A stretch of DNA of 27,631 nt from Hypsibius dujardini (lineage: Eukaryota > Tardigrada > Eutardigrada > Parachela > Hypsibiidae), in NCBI GenBank assembly GCA_001579985.1, contig LRSR01010001.1, positions 1 to 27,631 on the forward strand, written 5' to 3'. Below the pieces are notes generated by a model. That model was not told where the DNA came from, searched no databases, and saw only the letters and a list, made by a program, of their open reading frames with translations. Made by a program: the position numbers and the translations under genes. This document shows positions 17,526-27,551 of the stretch, piece after piece; within the stretch, counting starts at the first letter, position 1, and each line of letters opens with the position of its first letter.

Positions 17526-18914
17526 TCAGGCAGGCAGGCAAAGAGGCAGGCAGAGAGGCAGACAGACAAACAGACAAACAGACAGTCAGGCAGGTAGGCA
17601 GGCAGACAGGTAGGCAGGCAGACAGACAGGCAAGCAGGCAGGCGAGCAGGCAGAAAATGCGCATGCCTCTTTATAGCGTTCAACAACGAATCCCAGAGTA
17701 GGAAACTGACAGCTTCCGTAACTGAGTAGTCCCTTCTCGTTCAAAAACGGCTTATATTGAGCAATTTCCCTGAACCGCATGGTCATCAAACGGGTGAACG
17801 CCGCTCCGATTCTCAAATCCAACTCCGAGCGGCAAGCAACGGCGTTCGATATTCTCTCATCAGGCGGAACAAGATTCCGAAGAGCGTTGTTTACAGCCTG
17901 CAAGGAAAAAAGGTTAGGGACAGGCCAGAGGCTATCAACATCAGTTGGCCAATTAAGTCCAAACTCATCCAGTGCTTTGAATAACGACAGTTACGTGACA
18001 CTGCACACGCGCACTGCACCCGCGCACAGCACACGAGCATAGCACACGCGCACAGCACACGAGCACAGCACACGCGCACAGCACACGAGCACAGCACACG
18101 CGCACAGCACATGCGCACAACACAGCACACACGCACAGCACACGCGCACAGCACACGCGCACACGCGCACAGCACACGCGCACTGCACACGCGCAAGCAC
18201 AGCACACGCGCACAGGACATATTTTAGTACGTGCCAACTGCCAACCTGTGGGGTGATCTCCGAGAATCGTGCTCTCCACACATGCTGCGGACCCAACCGC
18301 GGATTAGCCGCCCGGCACACTTCGATCACTTCATAACCAATATTCTCCCCTTCCCGATCGCAATCGGTCCAGATGATTAACTGCTGACAGGTGCGTGCTT
18401 CCCGCTCCAACGTCCGCTTGATGTTCTGGTAGTTCGGCGGACAGATTGTCTGCAGGGGTGCGTCAAAGAGTTCGACGATCGGACAGGACTGCCACTGGCG
18501 ATACTGCGGCGAGAAGTCCTGAGTAAGAAGATGTCCACTAACCTGCAATTGAATAAGGCTAATCAATCAATCAATTAAAAGTGCATGGCAATACTAGACC
18601 ACGTCCACAACACATCAATCAATCAATTGAACGAACGAATGAACGAAGCAACTTCAACACATCAATCAATCAATTAAACGAACGAACAAAGCAACTCCCC
18701 CAAACGATAAGTTGTTTTTGGATCACCCTCGAGCCGTTTCGACACTCACCGAAGTCATAATCATCGTGCACTGATGGCCGTTAATCTGGTACTGAAATTC
18801 ATAGATTTTGTTGTACTGCGATAAGCCTTCGCGGCGATTCGGTGGACCGCGGTTGGCACAGAGAGCGATGTTTTTAGCGGCATCGTTCTTCTCCGCCACG
18901 TTCAGCACCCGCAT
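15742..18914 (-). CDS. TOP3A: DNA topoisomerase III alpha, core enzyme without C-terminal zinc fingers
   Basis: Complement exons 18914-18750, 18542-18246, 17897-17667, 17289-16776, 16503-16074 and 15940-15742 (TAG); 611 residues. A type IA topoisomerase that nicks and rejoins single strands; in animals it works with BLM and RMI1/2 to dissolve double Holliday junctions. Seen: Toprim start VAEKNDAAK, acidic motif WTDCDREGENIGYE, GAAFTR, SYGSCQFPTLGFV, catalytic Tyr near residue 338 in LISYPRTETNIF, GAFAQ...KSDQAHPPIHP and LIALMEKHGIGTDATHAEHIETI. Similarity to human TOP3A is continuous from its VAEKNDAAK to the core end (KADVLQEQI...ALDRYTQ). The 300-400 residue C-terminal zinc-finger region of human TOP3A is absent. 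The intron after exon 3 is GC-AG (GAG|GCATGC). The chosen Met resembles the human internal (nuclear) start, and no mitochondrial presequence is visible. Divergent from LTN1. Confidence 0.95.
16508..16763. repeat. CTGT/CTGACGGA array in TOP3A intron 4
   Basis: CTGT arrays with a higher-order unit ending CTGACGGACTGTCAGTGTAT occupy almost the whole intron 16504-16775. The longer unit recurs at about 16636 and 16716, so the array has grown by segmental duplication as well as slippage. Confidence 0.9.
17397..17655. repeat. CAGA/CAGG array in TOP3A intron 3
   Basis: CAGA, CAGG and CAATCAGA units fill the GC-AG intron (17290-17666) up to within about 15 bases of the unusual GC donor at 17666-17665. 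The array may have replaced the original donor region. Confidence 0.88.
17998..18212. repeat. 13-bp ACAGCACACGCGC array in TOP3A intron 2
   Basis: About 16 copies of a 13-bp unit alternate CACGCGCACAGCA and CACGAGCACAGCA in the intron 17898-18245. The alternating purine-pyrimidine GCGCACAC tracts could favour Z-DNA. This motif is unlike the CTGT and CAAT families. Confidence 0.88.
18560..18685. repeat. Short CAATCAATCAATT repeats in TOP3A intron 1
   Basis: Three blocks of ATCAATCAATCAATT with AACGAACGAA and AGCAACT spacers (periods about 50 bp) fill the intron 18543-18749. Confidence 0.7.
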
Positions 18915-19465
18915 TTCGTTGACACGTTGCCACTGGTATTAATGAAAGAAAACTACGAGTGCAGTCAGAAGAGGTGAGAGTTTGATTTCGGAAGACGAAG
19001 AAGACAATGAAAGCGCAAATGAAAATAATTACGGCATTTGGTTCACTCTTCCGTCGGGTGGAACAGGCGAACAAGTCCGAAATGCGCGCGAACACGTCTG
19101 CATAGCGCGCGAACACGCCTGCATAGTGCGCGAACACGTCTGCATAGTGCGCGAACACGCCTGCATAGCGCGTGAACACGTCTGCACAGTGCGCGAACAC
19201 GTCTGCACAGTGCGCGAACTGGTTTGCACAGTGCGCGAACTGGTCTGAATAGTCCGCGAACATGTTTTAAAGTCATTCACTTTCATTCTCTGCATCTGAA
19301 CATTTTGTTCTCCGCAACCGAACAGTTTATTCTCTGTGACCGAACAGTTTGTTCTCCGCGACCGAACATTCATGATTCATTTGTTATCTCGTTCTCGGTT
19401 TTGTCGTTTTTACGCCCGGAGGACGAACCTAGAAATTTCATTTACACCCGTCGGAGGAATTGAAA
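18915..19465. promoter_or_regulatory. Divergent TOP3A-LTN1 promoter region
   Basis: This 551-bp gap lies between two start codons that face apart, so it holds both promoters. Much of it is tandem repeats: nine 21-bp units and three 22-bp units (CGAACAGTTTGTTCTCCGCG-like, about 19297-19368). I found no TATA box or coding exon I can defend. Confidence 0.5.
19083..19265. repeat. 21-bp tandem array, 9 copies, in the TOP3A-LTN1 promoter
   Basis: GCGCGAACACGTCTGCATA plus two bases repeats with an exact 21-base period (CGCGAACACG at 19087, 19108, 19129 and on). The last units diverge (GAACTGG). Because 21 is a multiple of three, the array is open on both strands as a heptapeptide repeat, but the flanks show no gene. 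CpG-rich units could bind a factor or be methylated. Confidence 0.9.
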
Positions 19466-20769
19466 ATGTCGAAAGATATGGAAATGTTTGTCGATTCCGG
19501 CGGAGGAAGTTCGGGGAAGATTAAGGCCAAACAAGGGAGGAAAGTCGCACCCGCGATGGGTTCTTCCGGGGCCGCGAGGTAAGAGACCTCTTTTCGCTAA
19601 TCTTTTTGAGCGTGAATAATTCTTCATTAGCAATAGTAAACGGGTGATCATGTTTTCAACGGCGAATCGGTTGGGGCCATCCGTGAAATGAATAAAAGTG
19701 AACGAAAGGGTAACATCAAATCGATCAATCAATCCATTGATGAAACAATTAGTTGTCTTAATTTTCTGAAAAATTCAGTTTCCGTCCATACAATCATTTT
19801 CGGAGAAGCAATAAAATTCAATTTTTGAGTTCAGTAGTGAGAAAGAAAGAGCGTAATGAGCTACGGAGTGGAGCATTATATTAGAAAGGAAGGGAACAGG
19901 TTCAGAAAGTGTCCTCCATTTCAGCTCTTTAATTTAAAGTAGGTTTCTCTCGATTGATTGATTGATTTACTTTTTCGTTCTCCATTTCAGCCCTTTAATT
20001 TAACGTAGGTTTCTTTTGATTGATCGATTGATTTACTTTTTCGTTCTCCATTTCAGCCCTTTAGTTTAACATAGGTTTCTATTGATTGATTGATTGATCT
20101 TTTCGTTCTCCAATTCAGCCCTTTAGTTTAACATAGGTTGCTTTTAATTGATTGATTGATTGATCTTTTCGTTCTCCAATTCAGCCCTTTAGTTTAACAT
20201 AGGTTGCTTTTAATTGATTGATTGATTGAAGGTGAGAGCAAGCCGAACTGTAATTGTTCTTACCTCATACTGATTGTTAATCGGGCAATACTTTTATGTG
20301 ATATGATTGACATTCTTATTCAAATTTCACCGCAGGCATTTGGAGGAGGATTTGCTGAAGAATGCCGAAACTATCCATTCAACGACGCAGGCTTTGATTG
20401 ACGAAGGGTTCGTTCGTTTTTCCCGGCGAATGTTGTTCGCTGCTTTGCAATACTGTATATATTTCCAATTTCAACTCGAATCTGTCGGCATGTTCAGATT
20501 TTTGCCAGCACGGCGTCTGTTGGATGATGGATTTCTAACGGATGAACTCGTGGACTGCCTCACCCGGATGGATAAAAAGGACTCTGCAACGAAGATGAAA
20601 GCTCTGAACGATTTTTTGGCAATTATCGCCGCACGCGAATCGAAAGATTTAGTCAATGCGAGGACATTTTGGGCACGCTTTTTTGTCAGGTGAGACTGTC
20701 TCTGCCTGTCTACATGCCTGTCTGCCTGCTTGTGTCTCTGCATGCCTGCCTGTCTCTCTGCCTGCCTCT

Positions 20770-20806
<37 letters not shown>

Positions 20807-23800
20807 TGTCTGTCTGTCTGGGTGTTTGTTTTGTCTGTCCGTCTGTCTGTCTGTCTGCCTGCATGTCTGTCTGGCTGTTTGTTTGTCTGCATGTCTGCTT
20901 GTCCAACTCTCTGCACGCTTGGTCTGTTTGTCTGCCTGCCCGTTTGTTTGATTGTGATCTGGAAGTAAGAAGCCTCATTCGCTATAGTTTCGTGGAAGAC
21001 GAGGATCCTCGAGTTCGAGAACTCGCAGCAAAGTGCCAACATCAGTACGTGATCGCGCTGAAGAAAGAAATTCTCCCCATCCTCAGCCGCGTAATCGGGC
21101 CCTGGTGGCTGGCTCAGTACCAGATGCACTCCGCCGCCGCCATCGCTTCCCGCACCGGATTGCACGCCTCATTTCCCGACAACAAACTCAGCGACGTCCT
21201 CAGACGCTTCTCCACCGAAATTCTCTCATTAATACTTCGTCGCATTGTTCCGGTGCACACGAAACCGTCTCTGCACGATCGCGCTGTCAAGCAGCAGAAC
21301 AAGGCGGCGAAGGGGTCGTCTGCGACGGCGACTGTGCCACCGGAAGCGGCAGTGTCCAGTCTGAGTGACGACCAACAGCTGAGGATTGCAGAAGCACTCG
21401 ACGCGTTTGCCGGTTTCGTCACGATGACTGGGCTGCAGGCTCTGGCAGACAGTGAGGCTGTCGTGATTGGGCTCCTGGAAAAACCGGACTTCTGGAAGAT
21501 TCCGAAGCAGCCGAACCCGAAGTTACGGCAGAACTTTTGCAAGTTACTGACGGCGCTGTGGGAGAAGACTCCGGATTGGATGATGCCGTATACCAAGGAG
21601 GCCTTCAAAGTCATAATGGGTTCGTCTTTCTCTTTGATATGGTGGAGACTGGTAGGCTTGATGCTGCTTGCATCTGCCAGTCTGTCTATCGGTCTGCCTA
21701 TCTGTCTGTCTGTCTGTCTGTCTGTCTGTCCGAGTGCCTGGCTGTCTGTGTGCTTGTTTGTCTGTCTGCCTGACTGCCTCTCTGTCTGTCTGTCTGTCTG
21801 TTCGTCTGCCTGCCTGTCCAGCTGTCTGTCTGATTGTCTGACTGTCTGTCTGTCTGTTTGCCTTTCTGGTTGTCTGTATGTCTGTTTGCGTTTCTGGTTG
21901 TCTGCCTGTTTGTTTGTGTACCTTTGTGTCTGTCTAGGTATTCGGGTGTTTGCCTGTCGTTCAGACAGTCTTCTTCTTCGCTTGTTTGCCCGATTGTTTA
22001 CCAAGGTTCCGCTTGTTCTGCTTCCAGGAAGCTTTCATGAAAGAGACGCGCGGACCGCATCATCGGTCTGGGAACTTCTCCTCCTCATCCTTGACAAGTC
22101 TCCCAAATGGCACGAGTCGATGGACCAGAAGAAAGTCCTGATGCCCAAACTGATTTCCCTCCTGAAAAACGGCGGCTTCGGTGCCGCCAGCTCCGTCTAC
22201 CCTTCCCTCCTGGTGCTGATCGACAAGCTACCCGACAAATCACTGGAAGTATACGACACCATCATTTCCGCCCTCATCCAGGGTCTTTCCACCGAGCATC
22301 TTCGCACGCCGGATGCGCAAGCCATTTGCCAGGCACTCTGTGACTGTATGCGGTACATTGTGAAGCGAGCGGACAGGACCTCCGCGGAGATTCTAGTCAG
22401 GAGTCACTTGATGCCACTGGTCGTCAACTCTTTGGTCGGGTCTGGCGGTCCGATGAAAGGCGTGGAGTCGCTGCAGAAGCTCTTGCTGATTTGGCTCGGT
22501 CACGCTGCCGGTGGAACGGAAACGGAGTTGGCGCTGATGGTGTTGAGCGGTCTGGCTGATAAGGTGACGTATGCCGCACCGGATGCGGTCAGTACAGTCA
22601 AGGTCTCGCTATGGATCGCCAGTCTGGTGGATGCAGCGCGGGGAATAGGGAAGTCGGACGGGGACCCTCGCACCCTGCTGGAGCCGATGATCAAAGAGCA
22701 CGCTGTCCTCCAGGTGCGTACGCGTCTAAGCAGACACGCCCAACCGCTTAACCATTGAACTCACTGGTTGATTGCTTGATTTCGTCCCACTTGCAACTCG
22801 ATTTGACCTCCCATCTACGATTTCAGAGAGGGAACCCAGAATGTTTCCACTTGAGAGATCAAGTGAGACGAGATCAAGCAATCAACCGTTGAAGTCAATG
22901 GTTCATTCAGACAGACGTGTCGACCCCTTGTCTGTGTATAACTCGCGTGTGTTTTCTGACAGGATCTGTTGTACCACATTCTTCGCCTCTCCTTCGTGCT
23001 CTACAAAAGCTCGGCCACACCCGATGAGATCGACGGTGCGACCTTCCTCACCTTCCTCCGTCTCATCCGCTCCGACACCCTCTACGACCGGCTCAAACAC
23101 TTCCTCGAAGATGTCCCCACTCCCTCATCACCGCAACTCGTTATCCTCAGGCATGCGCCAGCCGGATCTGAGTCGCCGCTCCGTCTGGAACTCTTTTGCA
23201 TCCTCCTGTGCGACTGCCCGGTGGATGAGGACGCCCGGGAGATGTTCACCCGGACGTGGGCCTCTTCCACCGACCACATCGCGCTCCTTCGCGCCATCGA
23301 AGCGCATCGCGGCTCCGGTGTGGTGGACCGATTCTTCACCCCGTCCCACACCGAGGACCTGGTGCTGTACGCGGAGACGTTGATTCCGAGTAGAAATTTC
23401 CACGGGATGGGGCACGCCTTGTCGCTGCTGACCAAACTCGGCGCTGACATGTTCGCCATTGGAACGCGGCTTTTTGGGAAGATCCCTTCGGAGGATTTGC
23501 TGTTCCGATTGAAATTCCTCAAGGTTAGTCTCGTACGTCTCATTTGGATTAGCAGCGCAGTCGGTGGTCGATTGATTGATTCATTGATTGGCCCGGGGGC
23601 CGGGACTGTACCCACACTAGCTGTTATTCAACAGTTCTTCGTTCCAGTCTCAATCAATCAATCAATCAGTCAAGTAGTCAATCAATCAATCAATCAGTCA
23701 GTCAAGTAGTCAATCAATCAATCGATCGATCGATTAAGTTATTAAGTCGAACAAGGCCGGTCCATCGACAATCAAGCAAAAGGGAAGGGAGATGGCATTA

Positions 23801-24449
23801 GATCAAGCAATCAATCGACGGCACTTAGGGGTAAATGCCTTTATTTTAAGGTGCTCTTTACACACGGAGGAACGCTTTCATCGAATGAGTTGGCATACCG
23901 CGCGGTCGCTGTTGCTGTCCGCATTGCCGGGGAGCTGGATAGCTTCACCGACAGCGTGGAGAATGAGATAGTGACTCTGCTGTGCACCTTGAAGCCGTTC
24001 ATGCTGACAGCGTCACTCGACTGGACGGAGAATGCAATCATCGACACCGTGCGGGAGATCTTCATCAAGTTCGCGGGACCGGGAATTATTGAGGATCTGA
24101 AGAAGGTCCTGTCGAGCTTGGCGTCGGCGGATGCCTTGGAGCAGTTATGCTCGGTGTTGTTGGATGATATCATGTCCGGTGTGGTTCCACGGCGAACTGA
24201 TATCATGCTGCTAGCGGTCAGTCAGTTTGAAAAGCCGGAGAACTTGGAATTTCGGCATAAATACTGGGATGACGAAGTGGAGGGAGTGATTGTGGGGTGT
24301 TGCTTGGTGTTGGAATTGATCCCGGTTGAGAGACTGCTGGCAGCGACGGAATTGTTCTCGGATTTTCACCGGTGAGTAGTGATTTGGTGTCAGCTTCTAT
24401 TCCGGAGCCAATCAGCCTCTCAGTCAGTCAGTCTGTCTGACTGCCTTGG

Positions 24450-24488
<39 letters not shown>

Positions 24489-24497
24489 GCCTGTTGC

Positions 24498-24532
<35 letters not shown>

Positions 24533-27510
24533 TTTGCTTGTATGTGTTTCGTCTGCTTGATTGGCTTGTGTGCTGGTTTTTTACTTTCATTACCATCGCA
24601 ACTCTGACAGATGTCTTGCTGCAGGTGCGTCTTATCTGGCGCGGCCTACTTGAGTTTGGGCGATCCGACCGGGTTTCCCGTCCTGTTTAACCACGACCAG
24701 CTGCATAATATCCGCTTTTATCGCTCCAAACTGAACGCCTTCTTCACTAGACCGGACGTGATCCATTTCATGGCTACCACATTCGGTAGTTCCTATCTTT
24801 TTCACGCCAGTCCAAACGCCGTGGTAGAAGCGGAATACTTGATCACGTCTCAGCCGGTGGAAGACCTCACTGAACTTCAACTCGCCGTGGCGTATTCATT
24901 TTTACAGAATAATCCACTCGGTATGCCAAAACAGGGAAAGAAATTGGGCTTTCTGTCTGTCTGTCTGTCAATCAGTCTGTCTGTCTGTCTTCCTGCCTGT
25001 CTGTCTGTCTGTCTGTCTATCTGCCTGTCTGTCTGTCTGTCTGTCTGTCTGCCTGTCTGTCTGTATGTCTGTCTGTCTGTCTGTCTGTCTGTATGTCTGT
25101 CTGTCTGTCTGTCTGTCAGTCAGTCTGCCAGTCTGTCTGTCTGTATGTCTGTCTGTCTGTCTGTTTATCTGCCTGTCTGTCTGTTTGCCTGTCTGCCTGC
25201 CTGCTTGTCTGTCTGCCGATTTGTTTGTTTAATTGACTAAACATTGCGACTGTTAGAGGTTTAACGTTACATTTTGTAACAGGCAAGAGCGAAACGGAAA
25301 ACGCTGAAATCGGAGTGACCTACAAAAATCAAGTCCGTGACCGACTGGAGGCTCTCTCTGCGTTCGCCCAGTTTCCTCGGACTTGCAGTGAGATTGGGGA
25401 GACCGCTTGGAGCAAGATTGAACCGATGCGACTGGTTCCAGTCCTGCTGGCTGAACGGGTGTCAGATCCAGAATTTTCCAGTGCCGTCCTCGATGTCTGG
25501 GGCACAGTGATCATCGACTGGATCTCATGTTTGCAAGAAGCGTCGGTGCTGGAAGAGAACCCCAAAGTTGTGGTCTTGCTGCAGGCGGCCATGGAAGGCG
25601 TTTGGAGAATCATCAAACAGGCAGATCAGTTGCGGGACGCGGGTATGCTGTGGGTGGAGCTGACGGAGTTTTCCTTTCCGCGGATTTTGGCATCGCTGTT
25701 AGACGGGCTGTTTCGGTTCGCCGAGGCGGATGATGAGTACTTGACGGAGCGGCATCCGTTGACGGCGCGGCTCATTGCCACCATTTGTATACTAGTTCAG
25801 GAATTTTCTCGGCATGCTCAGGTACAACGATGACCGAATAGAAAGAGACACACACAAACAAATCCACAGACAAAACAAGTCGGCTGGCAGACGGGCCAGA
25901 CAGACAGGCAGACAGTTAGTTAATCAGTCAGTCAGTCAGTCAACAGGCAGGCAGACAGTCAGTTAATCAGTTATTCAGTCAGACGATCAGTCAGTTGATA
26001 AGTTAGTCAGACAGACACACAGACACACAGACACACAGACACACAGACACACAGACAGACAGACAGACAGACACACAGACACACAGACACACACACAGAC
26101 ACACAGACACACAGACAGACACACAGACAGACAGACACACAGACAGACACACAGACACACAGACAGACACACAGACACACAGACAGACAGACAGTCAGTT
26201 ATTCATTTTACAAAGGTTTTATCATGTCTTGTCTTATTTAGGGTTCGTTGAAGCCAGTCTGGGATACCATGTTCAACCTGCAAGTCGGACTGCCTCAGCG
26301 TCTTCTCGTCCTTAACACGACCGCGTTGAAAATGATCCCGGCACTGAATCAGCTCTTTGCGCCACTTCTGCTCCACCGCGTCAGCCACTACCAAATGGTG
26401 GCTGCCGACGTCCTGGTATACCTCATTCCGACGTTTCCCTCATCCTACGCGCCCCACGAGTTTGCTTCCGATCACTTCCCCGGTCCAGGCAAGCTGGTGC
26501 AGACGAAAGAACAGGACGCGGTCGTTGAGCCCGTGAAGCTGCTGGATCCACCAGCGGAGTTTGTCTCCGTTCTTTTTGATTCCAGTGAAATTGTGGAGAA
26601 AATGCTGCAAGAAGTGGCTTTGGGTTAGTGGAAATGTCGGTCTGCCTGCCTCTCTATCTGCCTGTCTGTCAACATGCTTGCCTGCCTGTCTATCTGTCTG
26701 TCTGTCAGTCTACCTGCCGGTCTATCTGTCTGTCCGCCTATCTGTCTGTCTATCTGTCTGTCTGTCTGTCAACCTGCCGGCCTGGCTGCCTGCCTATCAT
26801 ATTTGTCTATTCTTCTGTCCACCCGCCTAGGTGTCTGGCTGTTCGACTCGTTTTTTATCATCCTTTGGGACTTTCAGGCGAATCATTTGGAGGAGTCGTG
26901 CCAGAGACCGACTCATACACCTATCTTACCGGCTATTTAATGGTATGGCGTTGCATTCTTGCCTGGATCAACAATGAGACCCTGGAAGCGAAGCAGGCTT
27001 TCGCCAAGCACCTAGAAGCCACCGGTAGTTTCATCGCTCTGCTGGACAACCTCGTTCGCTTACTCCCCCTAGAAGTGGCCCAGCCGGGAAAAACGACCTC
27101 CGACAATTTCAGTCGCAGTCAGCGATTCTCCTCCAGCTATCTGTATGGATTTGTTGCCTCGCTGACCGACGTGGAGGACTGGGCGCACGTGGTCTACACC
27201 GCGGCGTTGCAGGAGATGCCGATGGTGGCGCTGTCGTGGTACAGCCGCAAACAGGGCCCGGTGGTGCGGCAGATCACCGCGTACACCACCAAGTTAGTCA
27301 GTCCGACGGTGATTGCACACGAGTTGTCTGCTTCGGCGGAACAGGCACGCTCGGTGTCGTTTGACAACTTCAAAGTCAGTGTCAGACCGACTGTGTTAGA
27401 AATCACAGCCGAGTACCGGGTGGAGGTGTGGGTGGCGGAGATCGCGATCCGCATCCCAAAGGATTACCCGCTGGGAAGCGGAGTCGTCATCGAGTGGGGC
27501 AGAACAAAAG
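19466..27510 (+). CDS. LTN1: Listerin E3 ubiquitin ligase of ribosome quality control (3' end off the window)
   Basis: Exons 19466-19578, 20336-20407, 20498-20689, 20970-21619, 22028-22713, 22963-23523, 23851-24371, 24625-24920, 25283-25821, 26242-26623 and 26878-27510; all GT-AG and frame-consistent, 1548 codons so far. Listerin binds stalled 60S subunits with NEMF and ubiquitinates the trapped nascent chain. The N-terminal block [20 protein letters not shown]...[10 protein letters not shown] matches human LTN1 DLGYVPA...[21 protein letters not shown] and [13 protein letters not shown] follow, then a long HEAT/ARM-type helical solenoid. The last exon reaches [16 protein letters not shown]...[16 protein letters not shown], equivalent to human ATTREVMATYTIED...LPSNYPLGSIIVESG. 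The RWD remainder and RING domain must lie beyond the right edge. The ATG at 19466 begins a short Gly/Lys-rich leader as in the family. Confidence 0.95.
19905..20235. repeat. 62-66-bp tandem repeat, 5 copies, LTN1 intron 1
   Basis: The units carry TTTTCGTTCTCCATTTCAGC, CCTTTAGTTTAACATAGG and TGATTGATTGATTGAT. CAG ends at 19924, 19990, 20056, 20118 and 20184. Each copy includes a pyrimidine tract plus CAG that looks like a 3' splice site, although the true acceptor is at 20335. Confidence 0.88.
20698..20955. repeat. CTGT/CCTG array filling LTN1 intron 3
   Basis: The array starts about 8 bases after the donor (20690) and runs to about 15 bases before the acceptor (20969). It mixes CTGC, CTGT and CATG units and contains no stop in the frame that joins to exon 4. 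Confidence 0.9.
21670..21960. repeat. CTGT array in LTN1 intron 4
   Basis: CTGT, CTGC and TTTCTGGTTGTCTG units fill a 408-base intron (21620-22027) that is a multiple of three and stop-free, so exons 4 and 5 appear as one long false ORF with a Cys-Leu-Ser-Val insert. Confidence 0.9.
22714..22962. other. LTN1 intron 5 with short inverted CAAGCAATCAACC blocks
   Basis: This intron has no CTGT array. ACTGGTTGATTGCTTGAT (near 22761) and ATCAAGCAATCAACCGTTGA (near 22875) are approximately inverted repeats about 100 bases apart. Confidence 0.5.
23648..23740. repeat. CAATCAATCAGTCAAGTAGT repeat in LTN1 intron 6
   Basis: CAAT tetranucleotides with GTCAAGTAGT spacers, two copies, then GATCGATCGAT, lie within the intron 23524-23850. 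Confidence 0.75.
24418..24532. repeat. CTGT array in LTN1 intron 7
   Basis: Nearly pure CTGT in two blocks separated by CTGTGCCTGTTG, within the intron 24372-24624. Confidence 0.9.
24953..25225. repeat. CTGT array in LTN1 intron 8
   Basis: About 270 bases of CTGT with CTGC and CTAT variants in the intron 24921-25282. The upstream exon reads through it without a stop to about 25233. Confidence 0.9.
25845..26195. repeat. CAGA and CACACAGA array in LTN1 intron 9
   Basis: The intron 25822-26241 is mostly CAGTCAGT, then ACACAGACACACAGA. Here the sense strand is CAGA-like, opposite to LTN1 introns 3, 4, 7, 8 and 10. Confidence 0.9.
26636..26830. repeat. CTGT/CCTGC array in LTN1 intron 10
   Basis: Degenerate CTGT with CTAT, CTGCCGG and AACCTG interruptions in the intron 26624-26877. 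Confidence 0.88.
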
Positions 27511-27516
27511 GTATGC

Positions 27517-27551
27517 AGGCAGACACACAGACACACAGACACACAGACAGT

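Noticed and set aside
18982-19248. 88-residue ORF with VREHVCI heptapeptide repeats
   Set aside because: It is a by-product of the 21-bp array, which is open on both strands. No flanking homology, and it lies in a promoter region.
20656-20968. Cys-Leu-Ser-Val-rich proteins in CTGT stretches (also 3557-3856, 12800-13222, 24953-25240, 26561-26830)
   Set aside because: They are translations of tetranucleotide repeats that are stop-free in all frames. They lie between good splice sites of LTN1, NSMCE3 and the lectin gene and interrupt the homology.
26878-27510. Gap with no gene near the right edge
   Set aside because: It is in fact LTN1 exon 11, open to the window end without a stop, with clear homology to the human LTN1 C-terminal region.
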